Source: Daphnia carinata
Taxonomy: Eukaryota; Arthropoda; Branchiopoda; Diplostraca; Daphniidae
Direction of reading: 5' to 3'
DNA: 64,000 nt
Assembly: GCF_022539665.2 (NCBI RefSeq)
Contig: NW_026712512.1
Span: 1-64,000, forward strand
Below the pieces are notes generated by a model. That model was not told the DNA's origin and made no database searches. It was given only the letters and a program-made list of their open reading frames with translations. Positions 34,192 through 46,323 of this stretch are shown here, piece by piece (within the stretch, counting starts at the first letter, position 1; each line of letters starts with the position of its first letter). The position numbers were made by a program, and so were the translations under genes.

Positions 34192-35292
34192 ATGCAGCAG
34201 GGAAACGAGGCTCTTCAGGACCAAACGGGTCATGGAGAAATTGAGCCACCGGGTCGCGGGCTGGATGAAAATGTCCCATTGAATGTTCCACGCAACGTTC
34301 CACCTCAGGACGCCCCTGTCGTACCTCCCTTGATTCACGTGGGAAATTTTAGAGAACGGGATCCTCCAATTTTCCGCGGGTTACCACACGAGGACGTGAT
34401 GGAATGGATCCATCAGTTTCAGCGGGTGTCGGCTTTTAATCAGTGGGGCCCTATCCAACAACTCCGACACATTGAATTCAGTTTAGAAGGGGTGGCGGCA
34501 ACATGGCTATCGGGCCTACAACCTCGTCCCCAAACGTATGACGGGATGATGGCAGCTTTGCAAGGAGCGTTTCGGCATCACAACTATGCGATGGAACTGG
34601 AATCCAGATTGCGAGCGCGAAAACAAAAACCCGATGAGCCGGTCATGTCATACTGTTATGACATGATCTATCTATGCTCAAGAGTCGACCCAGGAATGAC
34701 CGAAGAGCGTAAAATCCAGTTCATTTTTCAAAATATGGAACCGACGTTAATGCAAAAGGTGTTTCCCCAAATGGATCAGTTAACCACCAACGAGCTGTTC
34801 CGACGTCTTCAAGCTCACTGCCAGGCCTCGCTTATTGCGGAGCGATCCATCCCTGTAAACAACATTATCCCTGCACCACCCGTAAACAAAAAGGAGGATA
34901 TCGAGAAACTCGTACGGGACGAGGTAGCAAAGAGTTTGGATCCAATTGTTCGTAAATTGGAGCAGGCAACGCGTGCGATGGAAACTGCCGGGGGATCGGG
35001 GTTCAATCCAAGAATGCGGACATCACAGAAAGGGCGAAATTCACAGTGGCAAAATCGAGATCGTCCAAACAAGAGGACAATAGACGGGCGGCCAATTTGT
35101 AACAGTTGCGGGAGTCCGGGACATATCGCGCGTAATTGTCCGAAAGGGAAAGGATGTTTCAATTGCGGGGATCCTGGGCATTTTTCACGCCAGTGCCCCA
35201 AACGAAAACAGAATGGTGCGTCCCCAAACAAACAAGAGCCGAAAGATTCGACCCAACAGTCGGCTAGTTCCCCTAAACGTCAATCAAACTAG
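34192..35292 (+). CDS. gag: Element B gag
   Basis: 366 codons from ATG 34192. A capsid-like central region (PIFRGLPHEDVMEWI, about residues 55-70) precedes a basic stretch and two zinc knuckles, CNSCGSPGHIARNC and CFNCGDPGHFSRQC, near residues 303-340. The product would package the element's RNA into virus-like particles. It ends TAG 35290-35292, overlapping the pol frame, which is open from 35277. Confidence 0.93.
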   Translation: MQQGNEALQDQTGHGEIEPPGRGLDENVPLNVPRNVPPQDAPVVPPLIHVGNFRERDPPIFRGLPHEDVMEWIHQFQRVSAFNQWGPIQQLRHIEFSLEGVAATWLSGLQPRPQTYDGMMAALQGAFRHHNYAMELESRLRARKQKPDEPVMSYCYDMIYLCSRVDPGMTEERKIQFIFQNMEPTLMQKVFPQMDQLTTNELFRRLQAHCQASLIAERSIPVNNIIPAPPVNKKEDIEKLVRDEVAKSLDPIVRKLEQATRAMETAGGSGFNPRMRTSQKGRNSQWQNRDRPNKRTIDGRPICNSCGSPGHIARNCPKGKGCFNCGDPGHFSRQCPKRKQNGASPNKQEPKDSTQQSASSPKRQSN

Positions 35293-38200
35293 AACCGGTG
35301 GCAAGGGGGGAGCGTGCCACCGTTGTTTTGAATTTTCCCCAAACTGATTCTCGTCGTCTTATTCTCAAACAAGTTGATTGCCAGGGGCAGGGTGTTAAAG
35401 CCATGATTGATACGGGATCCGGAGCTTCGTTAATTTCTCCCAAATTTTGCCGAGCGTTGGGGATTGAACATTTTAGAGAATGGCAAGGACCTCGATTGTT
35501 GCTTATGGATGGGAAGGCGTTGGAACCGAGTGGAATGGTCAAGTTGAGAATCCATGTAGAAGGGCGTTTGATTCGGGTCATAGCGGCGGTGAACGAAATG
35601 AATGGATTTGATCTGTTGTTGGGAAATGACGCGTTATCGCAGTTGGGATGCTTTTCGGTTCAATACAATGAAGCCGGGGTGGGGTCCTTCTCGACAAAGC
35701 CCACAACTAGCGAAGAGAGTTTAAGGGGAAAGGAGGGCTACATTGTGAATTATGAAAATCTAAGCATTCCAGCGTTCTCCATGATGCACGTCGACGTAGT
35801 CGTTCCACAGTTGGGCGGGAAAAATCCAGGCCATATGGTAGAACCATCTCCGAAAGTTATGGCGGATAAAGGAGTTTCGATTGGACGGCTCTTACTAACA
35901 TCGCGTGTTACTGGTGGGACGCATCGTTTTCCCTTGACTAATTTCTCTTCGTCTACCCAATTCATTCCAGCGGGAATAGTCGTCGGAAAAATTCTGTCTG
36001 TTGATCAAGTGCTGGATGAAAATCCTGAAAGTGGTCCCACTGCTGTCCCCAACGAACCGTCGTTACCATTCGCGAGTCGAGTCAATAAAAATCTGGGAGA
36101 TGAAGATCGGGAAAGGACGGTTGCGTTGCTGAATCGATATTTGTGTTGTTTCGCCGTATCACCAAATGAGTTGGGTCGTTCGAACGTAATTAAACACGTG
36201 ATTGATACTGGGAACCATTTGCCCGTCCATCAGGCCCCTTATGCTAGTGCGTGGCGCGAGAGCGAGTTGATTAACGATCAGACTCAGACTATGATACGGG
36301 ATAATGTTATCGTCCCCTCCAATAGTGCGTGGGCTGCACCAGTCGTATTGGTCAAAAAGAAAGATGGGGAATGGCGTTTCTGCGTCGACTATCGTCGGTT
36401 GAATGCGGTAACAACGAAAGACGTGTATCCCCTCCCAAGAATTGAAGATGCTCTTAGCCGAATGGAAGGTTCGCGCTATTTCTCCATCCTAGACATGCAG
36501 GCGGGGTACTGGCAGGTTGAGGTCGACGAGCAGGATCGGGCTAAAACCGCATTCATCACCGCGGATGGGCTGGTCGAGTTCAAAGTGATGCCGTTCGGGT
36601 TAACAAATGCGCCGGCAACGTTCCAACGAATGATGGATGTCGTCTTAGCTGGTCTCAAATGGAACTCATGTCTTGTCTATTTAGACGACATTGTCGTCTT
36701 CGCACCCACCGTATCTCAACATCTAGAGCGTCTGGAATCGGTCCTCCAACGTATTGAACGGGCGGGGTTGAAATTGAAGTTGTCAAAGTGTTCATTCCTA
36801 GAGCAATCTCTTAAAGTCTTGGGCTTTATTGTTAGTGGCGAAGGGATCTCTGCAGATCCTGAAAAGATCTCCGCCATGCGTGATTTCCCTGTTCCGCGGA
36901 ATGTAAAAGAAGTACAAAGTTTCCTTGGTCTTTGTTCTTATTACCGGAGATTTGTTCCTAATTTCGCTGTCGTGGCCCGACCTCTATCGAATATGACCAA
37001 GAAGAACCAACGTTTCTCCTGGGGGGAAGAGCACCAGCGTAGCTTTGAGGCTATGAAAACCATCCTGATTTCCCCTCCAATCTTGGCCCACCCACGGTAC
37101 GATTTACCGATGGAAATCCATTGCGATGCCAGTAATTATGGGGTGGGGGCCGTCCTTGTACAAAAATACGGAGATGAAGAACACGTCATTGCGTATGCGA
37201 GCCGTCTTTTGAGCAACCCGGAAATTAATTATTCAGTATCCGAGAAAGAGTGTCTCGCCCTCGTCTGGTCCGTTCGTAAATTTCGATCCTACATCTGGGG
37301 GCTAAAAATAAGAGTGGTGACGGATCATCATTCTCTCTGCTGGCTATTGAAGAAACGGGATTTGTCTGGGAGGCTTGCGCGGTGGAGCCTTCAGCTCCAA
37401 GACCTCGACATTGAAATAGTGCACCGTAGCGGGCGCCTTCACTCTGATGCCGACGGGTTGTCACGGGCCCCAACGGGTTGTCCCGAGGAAGAAGAGGAGA
37501 TTCCCCTCCTGAATGTCACTGTAGTCCCGGGTGCGATGGATATCGGGTCGGAGCAACGGAAATCTTCGTGGTGGGAAGGCATCTTAAGAGGGATGAAAGA
37601 CACAGCGCCCACTCTTCGGATTAAAAAATTGATTCAACCCTATGAGCTGAGGGGGGATGTCCTTTATCGTCAACGAATTCGTGATGGGGTGGTATCTTAT
37701 CAACTCTGTCTCCCCAAAAGCCTCGTCGAACAAGTACTTTTAGCCTGCCATAGCGACATCACCGCTGGACACCTGGGAGTGACGCGCACGACGTATAAAA
37801 TTCAACAGCGATATTACTGGCCGGGAATGCGACGTCAAATTACTCGTTTTGTACTCTCATGTGTCGATTGCCAAACGAAAAAACGGGCTCGGGAAGCGTC
37901 TGCTGGTCTTATGCGTCCGATACGCGTTAATCAGCCGTTTGAAAAAGTGGGGATTGACTTGATAGGCCCTTTCCCTCTCACTAGCGCTGGGAATCGACAC
38001 GCCATTGTGGCTGTTGATTATTTAACGAAATGGGTAATTTGTAAAGCTGTTCCTTCAGCGTCGTCCAAAGAAGTCGTCGATTTCTTTGTACGGAATATAG
38101 TCCTCCAACATGGGGCGCCTGTGTTCCTAATCTCCGATCGCGGAAAGTGTTTGACGGCTAACTTCTCTGAGGAGCTTTTTAAAGCCTTGCAGACTAATCA

Positions 38201-39053
38201 CTTGGTTACGGCTGCGTATCATCCTCAGTGTAATGGGTTGGTCGAGCGGTACAACCATACCTTTGCGGAAATGCTCTCTATGTACGTAAATTCACTCCAT
38301 AATGATTGGGATGGTTTCATTGATTTCGTCACTTTCGCCTATAATACGAGTCGCCAGGAGTCGACTGGGTTTAGCCCATTCTTTCTCTTATATGGGCGGG
38401 AGGCCGTACTGCCGATTGATGTTGCGTTGGGAAATAATCCAGAAAAAAATTTAGATGTTGGTGACTTAAGTGACTATGCCCGTACGCTGGCGACGAACCT
38501 CTCCGCTATTCGTGAAAAGGTGAAGAAAAGAATGGCGATTGTTCAGTCAAGACAGAAGAAACGGTATGATCGCCGCCGCCGGCAAGTGAAATTTACTGTA
38601 GGCGATCCGGTGCTTGTTTATCGCCCCATTCGAAAAAAAGGACGTACGACGAAGTTTCTACATCGTTATTTTGGTCCCTACCGTATAGTACGCCGGGTAA
38701 GCGACCTCAACTATATCGTGGAACCACTATATGGGAAAAAGAAGAATCAAGATTGTGTTCATGTGTCTCATCTGAAGCCGTTTAGGCATAGTGCGCCGAG
38801 TGGAAAAGTGAGTGTTAAATCACCTGTAGTCAAGACACCCGTTTCAATTATTAAGAAAAAGCAAACATCGGAAAATCAAGTGAAAGAAAAGACGCCTAAA
38901 GTGGTGCGGTGGTGTGATCAGCAATCTCGAGCTGAGAATCAAGAGCAGCATTATGAAAAAGACGCTTCATCAACAATTGGGTTAAGAGACGAAAAAAGTG
39001 GGCGGTCATGTTCTCCGCTCTCGGCGAAGATTGAAGTCCCCGACTCGACTTGA
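35277..39053 (+). CDS. pol: Element B pol (protease, RT, RNase H, integrase)
   Basis: Frame -1 to gag. Open from 35277, so about 16 bases overlap gag, with no ATG at the start, which implies -1 frameshifting. No classical slippery heptamer is evident (the overlap contains TCAAACTAG). Numbering from 35298: protease DTGSG 38-42; RT FCVDYRRLN and YLDD about 461; RNase H CDASNYG about 609 and VTDHHSLCWLL; integrase zinc domain from about 817 (HSDITAGH ... CVDC); DDE core near 885, 947 and 980; GPY/F end (YFGPYRIV) about 1124. A basic tail of about 90 residues follows. All catalytic residues I can check are present. Confidence 0.94.
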   Translation, partial: TSIKLEPVARGERATVVLNFPQTDSRRLILKQVDCQGQGVKAMIDTGSGASLISPKFCRALGIEHFREWQGPRLLLMDGKALEPSGMVKLRIHVEGRLIRVIAAVNEMNGFDLLLGNDALSQLGCFSVQYNEAGVGSFSTKPTTSEESLRGKEGYIVNYENLSIPAFSMMHVDVVVPQLGGKNPGHMVEPSPKVMADKGVSIGRLLLTSRVTGGTHRFPLTNFSSSTQFIPAGIVVGKILSVDQVLDENPESGPTAVPNEPSLPFASRVNKNLGDEDRERTVALLNRYLCCFAVSPNELGRSNVIKHVIDTGNHLPVHQAPYASAWRESELINDQTQTMIRDNVIVPSNSAWAAPVVLVKKKDGEWRFCVDYRRLNAVTTKDVYPLPRIEDALSRMEGSRYFSILDMQAGYWQVEVDEQDRAKTAFITADGLVEFKVMPFGLTNAPATFQRMMDVVLAGLKWNSCLVYLDDIVVFAPTVSQHLERLESVLQRIERAGLKLKLSKCSFLEQSLKVLGFIVSGEGISADPEKISAMRDFPVPRNVKEVQSFLGLCSYYRRFVPNFAVVARPLSNMTKKNQRFSWGEEHQRSFEAMKTILISPPILAHPRYDLPMEIHCDASNYGVGAVLVQKYGDEEHVIAYASRLLSNPEINYSVSEKECLALVWSVRKFRSYIWGLKIRVVTDHHSLCWLLKKRDLSGRLARWSLQLQDLDIEIVHRSGRLHSDADGLSRAPTGCPEEEEEIPLLNVTVVPGAMDIGSEQRKSSWWEGILRGMKDTAPTLRIKKLIQPYELRGDVLYRQRIRDGVVSYQLCLPKSLVEQVLLACHSDITAGHLGVTRTTYKIQQRYYWPGMRRQITRFVLSCVDCQTKKRAREASAGLMRPIRVNQPFEKVGIDLIGPFPLTSAGNRHAIVAVDYLTKWVICKAVPSASSKEVVDFFVRNIVLQHGAPVFLISDRGKCLTANFSEELFKALQTNHLVTAAYHPQCNGLVERYNHTFAEMLSMYVNSLHNDWDGFIDFVTFAYNTSRQESTGFSPFFLLYGREAVLPIDVALGNNPEKNLDVGDLSDYARTLATNLSAIREKVKKRMAIVQSRQKKRYDRRRRQVKFTVGDPVLVYRPIRKKGRTTKFLHRYFGPYRIVRRVSDLNYIVEPLYGKKKNQDCVHVSHLKPFRHSAPSGKVSVKSPVVKTPVSIIKKKQTSENQVKEKTPKVVRWCDQQSRAENQEQHYEKDASSTIGLRDEKSGRSCSPLSAKIEVPDST

Positions 39054-39467
39054 TTTGTAGTTTAATTTTGTTGTGTGGCCAATGTTTAGAACTTATTGTG
39101 TTAATTGTGTTTGTTTGGCTTGTTGGAATGATTTGATTTTGTTGTGTCGTGGAGAGGTTGGACCGCCATGACAGGGGTCTTCGTTATGAGGATCCGGTTA
39201 GCGCGCGAGAGATGGTTGGAAGATTGTTCCTTACAGTATTTACTACAGTATTACTGGTAAGATGGTTCCTTCCAGGTGTGTGCGGAAGCTTCCGAGATGG
39301 ATGTGTTTTCTTGTGTGTGTTGAATTAGATGTGCACTTAGTTTCAGTTCGTTTATAGTACTTAGGTAGTTGGGTTAAAAAAAAAAAAAAAAAAAAAATGG
39401 GGAACTAAGACCTTTTTGATTTTCAGTTGCATTTTGTCGTCTTATGATCGGGGCGATCATTTCTCGT
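39054..39467 (+). other. Element B region between pol and 3' LTR
   Basis: No open frame of note, so no envelope gene. Contains a 23-base A run at about 39375-39397. Confidence 0.6.
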
Positions 39468-39479
39468 AGGAGGGAGAAA
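39468..39479 (+). promoter_or_regulatory. Polypurine tract of element B
   Basis: AGGAGGGAGAAA immediately before the 3' LTR, the usual plus-strand primer position. Confidence 0.75.
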
Positions 39480-39847
39480 TGTCACGTTTCGTCTGTTCAT
39501 TTCTGTTTATTAATGCTTTTGTTTTATAGATGAGCGCTAGATGGCTTCGTGTCGCCTAGCGTTTCTGCATTTAATCCAGATTCTTTTTCAGTGTTCGTCT
39601 GGAGATCACACAGAGTGGATGTTAATGTTTCCTCGTTACTTGTGATTCAATCTTTTGCTTGTATGTGAGTGAATGTGTTAGTTCCACTAGGGCACCATTG
39701 GTTTAGGTTAGTGTAGTGTTAGTTAATTAGAATAGATAACCAATGGTGAAAGTCACCGTCTTGTTCTGTGCGTCGTTGGCCAGCATTACGGTGCTTTTTA
39801 CAAGTGGTTTTCATCATCGAGTGTACTGAACTAGTTTACCCGTAACA
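39480..39847 (+). repeat. 3' LTR of element B
   Basis: Identical to the 5' LTR except A for C at 39624. Confidence 0.95.
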
Positions 39848-39893
39848 ATAGTATTGAATAAGAATAAAAAAGCGAGACGAAAAACACAACAAC

Positions 39894-41569
39894 TTAAACG
39901 ATAATCTGGGAATGAAATCCCAAACCGAATGCTGACCTATTGAAGCTAAGAGGATCATTGAAGGAATTATCACCAAGTCTGTTGAAGTTGTCCATCATGA
40001 CTACTGCTGGCGATGACTCAGGCAACGGAAGGTCAAATTTGGCTTCGATTTCCCTTAAACTAGGCGGAATGATGACCTCAGCGTGAGTTTCCGAGTATTC
40101 TTCCTCTGCATAAATATTGGCAGTGGTGCCCAAAAGAAGAATAATCAATCCGCACACGAACAGTACCTAACGCACGGAGAATTCTTTAGTTATTGCGAGT
40201 GACAAAATTCTTCGAAGACCCACTTTGGCAATCCAGCGTTCACCAGAAGTCGATGGGACAACTTGCAGATAAATCCACGCAGGCGCAACACAACAAACTG
40301 CCGTTCCTGAAGTGGCACCCACCAGACCTAAAACGAACTCGACATTCGGAATGCAGATACCAACAGACACCAATCGACATTTATATTTTCTTTTTCATCT
40401 TATTGTACTAGATTTCAATAAACTTTACCTATTATTAAGGTTGCCGTGACGATTATGAATGTCAGGATTTTGAAACGGAAATCCGACAGTGAGCCGGTTG
40501 TTCCTCCTGACATTCCGCCACTAGTTTCAGACGTCTGAAGGGATTCCTCAACTTAAAAAACAAACAAAAGCAAACACTTTGGCATAACGATTACATCATC
40601 AACGAATTAACGCTTTACCTTTCCATACACTAATGAATGAAAGCTTGTCCTGCAGGGCAAAACACACGACGGAAAGCTCAAGATAATCGATAGCAGGAAT
40701 CCCACTTTCATAAGGTCAGTTACAAAAGACGGCGCAAAACTTATGGGGATATTGCCTAGTCGAGACAAAATATGACCCAATGAAATTCGTCAGATTTTCC
40801 TAGGCAAGAAGCTTACAATATGTTGACTTGCCAGTAAAATGCGTATCCGCAAAGGCTAGGTAGCCAGCTATTCCTACCCCCATGTACATAAAAGTGCACA
40901 AATCAATGGCTGTCGATATTACTCGATCCATTGCTTTTAGGGAAGGTTCTGGTATACTTCGAACACCTGCCTATGCATTTAAAAAGCTGATCATTAAATC
41001 TAGCATTCTCCTTGTCAATTTAAATATTTCCACTCACGTTTGGCATCATAAAGCCATGGAAAATATCGGTACGCATTGTAGTACACCCCCCATTTTCCAT
41101 ACTTCAATATTTGAAGACATTCCTTCGGTTAGGCCCTGGACACCAGCCTCAAAGAAGGACTGAAAAAGAAAAAAAAATCTGTCATAACTGCACTGTTATT
41201 TTGGTAGCATACTTCATGTAGAAGGATGCATAAAACATAATTAAGGGCAGGGAATCATGTACATGCTTTCAAAACCAATAACATGTACTACATAGCCACA
41301 GAAACTGTTGACACTACATCCAATGTTTCAATATCTCTCAAGAGGCACATAGGTATATGATGAACATGCCATTTCCTGTGTATGATTAAGTTATATATTT
41401 TAGAACCTTATGGAAATAATATCACTGGCATCCAGTAGAGAGCTTACCTGCCATAAGAATAAGTATTCGTGCTGACTGCAAGGAGTAATTTACACCTATT
41501 TTGATTAATATTTCTGGACCGAGATCGCCAAGTACAACCAGATAGGCAATGCAGCAGCCCAGATAATGG
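39894..41569 (-). pseudogene. SLC38A10-like transporter relic, copy 3
   Basis: Exons by collinearity: 41448-41569, about 41263-41360, 41038-41159, 40832-40970, 40619-40755, 40429-40546 and 40360-39894. It shares the TAG that interrupts the last exon (40167-40169) and the TGA in the 41038-41159 exon. Element B lies immediately downstream (its 3' LTR ends at 39847), so the 3' flank of this copy is split from the 33.0-kb block. Family and role are as for copy 1. Confidence 0.8.
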
Positions 41570-42910
41570 CTATTTCCTCATTTCGCCCTTAGCTTTTTAT
41601 ATGTTACGGAAATGCTTAAATATTCGGCAGAGATAGGAGTTTCGGTTTGACAGTTTTTATTTTAATTAATGAAAAAATAGCCAAAAAGGTTGCGCTAAGC
41701 ACTCTACTGACATACTAGTATCCTCCAGACCTGCCCCGATGGAGATCATATTGCTGTACTATATGATCCCCATCTCGCATCAGCTGATAGCTCTTACATC
41801 TCTATTCAGTTCTGCATTGGAATGGGGGCCAATGATTGGTGGACCAATCATTGTGGGTGCCATCATCATCATACCAACGCTTGACGTTTCGAGTTGTAAT
41901 TGCTTACAGACTCTTGGTACTAGTTCCCAACATTGGGAGGGTACCATACCCAGTCATTGTTCAAGTGCCGCTACGTTAAAGATGTTCACGCAACTATTAT
42001 ATACCGTGAATGACGACCCCAAACCATGTTGATAACGCTAGCGGGCATTTTCCGTCTTAAACTAATTCTCATTTAAATTCAGTGAAACTATTGCACAATG
42101 TAATAAATGAACTGTATTCAGAAAATAGTGATAAACAACATCCAAGGTAATTATAAACAAAACACTTGAGTAAATGTTTAAAATTTTCAATTATTATGTA
42201 GCACTCACGAATTAGGGCGTGGCATCACGCACCGTTAATGACATGCAAGAATACTCCATATCACCTTGCGGCCGATTTTGGCACTAGTGCATTCATGCAT
42301 TGGCTTGGTGCTATTCTAGTTGTGAAGGGAAAGTGAGTTAAAGCTAATGTAGGTTTGTCATTATTTATTTTTTGCATTCATATTCAAACGTATAAGTAGC
42401 CCTGCATGCAGCTCATCGCGTCTGTTGGGCCATAATACTTTAACAATCACGGTTTCTAAATTTCCGCTTTGGAAAACAATGACCTTATGCCACATTCCCA
42501 GGACTTATCAAGTCTAGTTGATAATGGTTGTTCGTAATTACAATCCATTCAGTTGTCACCATGAATATTCCACAAAGGATTTTTTGAACGTTAGTTACCT
42601 TTTGGGTTATGCGTTAAAGATTGAGTCTACATGTTCAGGTATAATACATATGCATATGCATGCAAGTATATACATAAAATAAATATGCAAACGTTGAATA
42701 ATCAAAGAAGTTTGATGTTTCACGCTAGCGCTGTAGCGTACTGGCGCGCTAGTAATGGTTTCGATTCGCACACACATTTATTTCATATTTTAGATTACTC
42801 CAAAAGTATAAACTCTACGTAAAGACAAATTCCATTTTCATGTTCCTTGAGTAATTTTTAATCAGAATCATCTATAGTTATCTAGATTCAATGCTATTAT
42901 TTTTTAATAG

Positions 42911-43251
42911 GAAAAAATTTTAAGCCCGACAATATAAGCGCGGGCTTATTTTTTAACCCAACTTTACCGTTTTTTCGTTTTATTAAAAAACTTTGAGTCC
43001 CACGAGAACACAATCCTCACAATCGTGATCTCCGTTCAATTCTGCATCGAAACCATGTATTTAAAGCGAAATCTAACATTTTGTCAAAATTGCTAAGAGA
43101 GAAGGCAATAGCCTTCTCACTTTTGTCAAAATCGGAAAAAATCGAAATCTCTCGGAATGCGATAAAAATCCCACAGTATAACCCTATTTTAACGCGGATT
43201 CAGAAAAAACCATTTGTTTTATTTTCAAGTAAGCCGTTTTTGAAATAATCG
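42911..43251. mobile_element. Tc1/mariner-like element, left half only (unit 4)
   Basis: The left inverted repeat and first internal block are present. The element is cut at about 43251 by the deletion that also removed DNAJC12 from this unit. Confidence 0.6.
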
Positions 43252-44387
43252 ACAATAATATAAATAATGTATAATGTATATGTATATAAATGACAATTTC
43301 TATTTATACAATACTTTTTACTGCAACCTTTATATTTCGTTCACGTCTGGAAATGAGACGACCGAAACAAGGAGCCGAGGGCGTAAATGTCCCAAAGACT
43401 GTTCAAGAAAGTCACACACAAAAGGTAAACACTTGACAAACAATATTAATAATATAAGAAATGCGTTCATACGAAATCCAACCAAATTCCCTTAACGCAA
43501 ACTTACAACACGAGAATAACCTTACATAAATCCAGAACAAAACCACACAAGAAATGTGAAGAGCACTTGTCAAGTATAACCGTTCACGATCAAGCTACGC
43601 GAAAAAGAGAGGGATTGCCAGCTTGGACAGCTGACACTTCCGGCAAGCGCCATCTGGCGTTCATTACAACAACATTTAGAAAAGTATATAGATAATAATA
43701 GGATGCCATCTGGCGCTGGAAATCAAGACTACTGTTTTTCTAACTTATCAATAATAACAACATGAGCATTACAAGAAGAGGAAACACGTCACCTAGTGCT
43801 GAACTTTAGAACTACTTATTTCTATTTGGGACTAATCGTTACACGCCATCTCCTCCTCCCCCGGAGGTTTGAGATGTCGAAGCAATTGTATTTCTTTGAG
43901 TAGTGCTTAAGTCTAACTTAATTGGCCATAATGAAAAGAAAAATTGGAAAATCTTAATCGTTATCCCACACAAAAAACAAAACAAAAAAACAAGCAAAAA
44001 AAAAACAAAACAAAAATCAGTACGATTGACACGAAACACCATTATTTTAAAGTACTATTCTGGTGTCATTTCTGTCAACAAGGTAAATAGGTTTCTTGTA
44101 CATGTTTTCTGAAAACGTAATTGTGTTAATTATTTTTTTTTTGTCTTTTAGTTCATTAAAGGGACATACTATGTCTGAACAAAGTAGATGTGAAGATACT
44201 AAGAGGAACGAGGAGTTAGGCAAGAAATGATTTGGCTAATATTCTATGAAAAAAGGCATGGTGTTTAGTAGGAAATCCATTTTAAAAAGATGGCAATGTC
44301 TTAACGATACAGCAACAGCGCCAAAGAATCTCTCATTTGCATCAGAACGTGGATCGCTACACTTTCAGTTGATCGTATTTGTTTCTG

Positions 44388-46268
44388 CTATACATCACCC
44401 ATTTGGATTGAAGGACTCAGCGTCCAACCCGCTGGCAAGGTGTTTTTCACTTCTTTTAACACTAACTCTACTTGCTTAGGCGGAAAAAGCGCAGCTGGTA
44501 GCCTTTCTGTCGCCATTGTCGCTAGTCCAACGGCGAAATTGGTCACCGATTCGTCTATCCAAGCGAGGGATTTCTGAACGTGTCGAAAGACATTATCGAT
44601 TTTCTCGGTGGCTGACGCTTGCCGCTCCATCTCTTGCTGAAAACTTCCAACTTGTTGGCTGACCTTCCATGCTTCGGCTTCGACGTGGTTAAAGGCGACC
44701 CGTAACTCTCCGATGGCTTTTGCTGCAGCCTGAGTTTCCCACAAGGTTTCATTAATTAGAGATGCGTGAACCTCCATGGCGTGCACAATTGACGTGGTTT
44801 CTGTGGATAATTTGTTTATTCTCTCGTTCACATGTTCTAGGTCTTCCTGCGTGGCTACTCCAAACAGCCAGTTTAGGATCTTTCCTCCGCCATCAGCTAT
44901 TGCTCTCTTCCTTCTTGGATCCTTTATTCCAACGACCTCCTTCAACTCATTAAGTCGTAGATGGCTTTCACGCAGTTTTGCTATTTCTACCTGTGTGCGA
45001 ACATTCAGCTGCCGCCGAAAACGTTCTTTGAATTTGTCTTCCAAGGCGTCGTTCCGGTAAATCAATGTACCCATTCGCACTTCTAATATAAACTGTAATT
45101 GTTTAATGACTTTTTCTAGAGTGTCGAAGGTGAAGTCGGAGACAACTATCCATTCTGAGTCTGAGAAGGCTACATCTTTTTCGGGTTTGAAGATTACTCC
45201 TTGGTAGGCCACGATCTCTTTTGCCGATATTTTCAACGGTGCGTTTAGTGTCAAAAACAAAAGGAAAAATGGTAGTGCTAGTATGAATTGCTTCCTCGGT
45301 ATCCTTCCTCGAGCTGATCGTGTTAAACCAGTCCCATCCGGGGTTGCTGTTGGTATTCCTGGTTCCGGTACCGTCTCCTCTGCAGGCGGGGTCCCCACGC
45401 ATGCATCACTTTCCTGATTCCGTTGACCATCGTCAGTTTCCGGGGTCGCTGACCCTTCTGGGGCGGCAGTTGGCGACGCCTCGTGTAAGTTAGATTGTGA
45501 CGTTTCCGGGGATACATCCTTGCTGTCCGGCTTGGGGAGCGGTGGCGGAGTTCCAACGACATCAATGAATGATTTCATACGCTCGACATGTACTATCTCT
45601 GTTTTGGGCGAGCGGCCTAGGCGTATTTCGTAGTTGCTTGGAGTGGTCTGGCGTACCACTTTATATGGACCATACCATCGATGCAAAAGTTTTTCCGACC
45701 TTCCTACCTTTCGAATAGGTTTGTACACCAGAACTTCGTCTCCAGGCAGGTAAGTGGGTGCTTCTCTCCTTCTTTTGTCATATTGTTCCTTTTGGTCACG
45801 ATGTATAAGGGCTGCGCGCTCCTGCACTAACAATCGTGCCTGTTGGAGACGTTCGATTGCCCATTCGGTCGGATCCCTGTCCTTTGGCGACGCAGGGTTG
45901 GGATCCGCGCCCACCATAGCGTCGATGGGGAGAACGGCTTCTCTCCCATACACCAAGTAAAATGGCGTCTTTCCGGTGGTCTCTTGACGGCTGGTATTGT
46001 ACGCGAACGTCACGTAGGGTAGTGACTCATCCCAGTCCCGATTATCTGAGCTGACATACATTGAAAGCATGTCAGACAGCGTGTGATTCAGCCGTTCCAC
46101 CAAGCCGTTCGCTTGCGGACGATAGGCCGTTGTCATACGGTGGTTAGTCTCCATGGCCTTCACCACATGTTGGGTGAGTTCTGCGATGAAACAGCGGCCT
46201 CTATCCGTAGTTAGCTGGCGCGGGGCGCCATGACGTAACAACACACTTTTTACCAGGAAATCGGCCAC
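44388..46268 (-). pseudogene. Element A integrase core plus envelope-like region, copy 2
   Basis: 626 codons open from within integrase, after the deletion, to the shared host-derived stop at 44388-44390. The furin-type RRKR and the following hydrophobic segment are present. The integrase start, including its first catalytic Asp region, has been deleted. No membrane anchor. Confidence 0.82.
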
Positions 46269-46323
46269 TTCTTTGGCGTCGGCACTCGAATCGGATCTAT
46301 TCCCAATCTTTCAAACGGACGTT

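Larger units (their letters stand above)
33087..39847 (+). mobile_element. Ty3/Gypsy retrotransposon 'element B', complete
   Basis: 6,761 bp with 368-bp LTRs (33087-33454, 39480-39847) differing at one base (33231 vs 39624), target duplication ATAG (33083-33086, 39848-39851), a primer site, gag, pol and a polypurine tract. The equivalent site in the first unit (about 14268) is empty and has one ATAG. There is no env. Near-identical LTRs and open frames point to a recent insertion that may still be active. Confidence 0.96.
28521..40232. repeat. Tandem unit, right part of a copy (unit 3)
   Basis: Homology to the young unit resumes at about 28486-28525 (unit position about 1960) and runs to the next unit start at 40233. 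This copy lacks element A, showing an apparently empty site at about 31462. It also lacks the segment equivalent to 4455-5207 of copy 1, and carries element B (33087-39847) instead. DNAJC12 here is open through the J domain. Confidence 0.92.
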
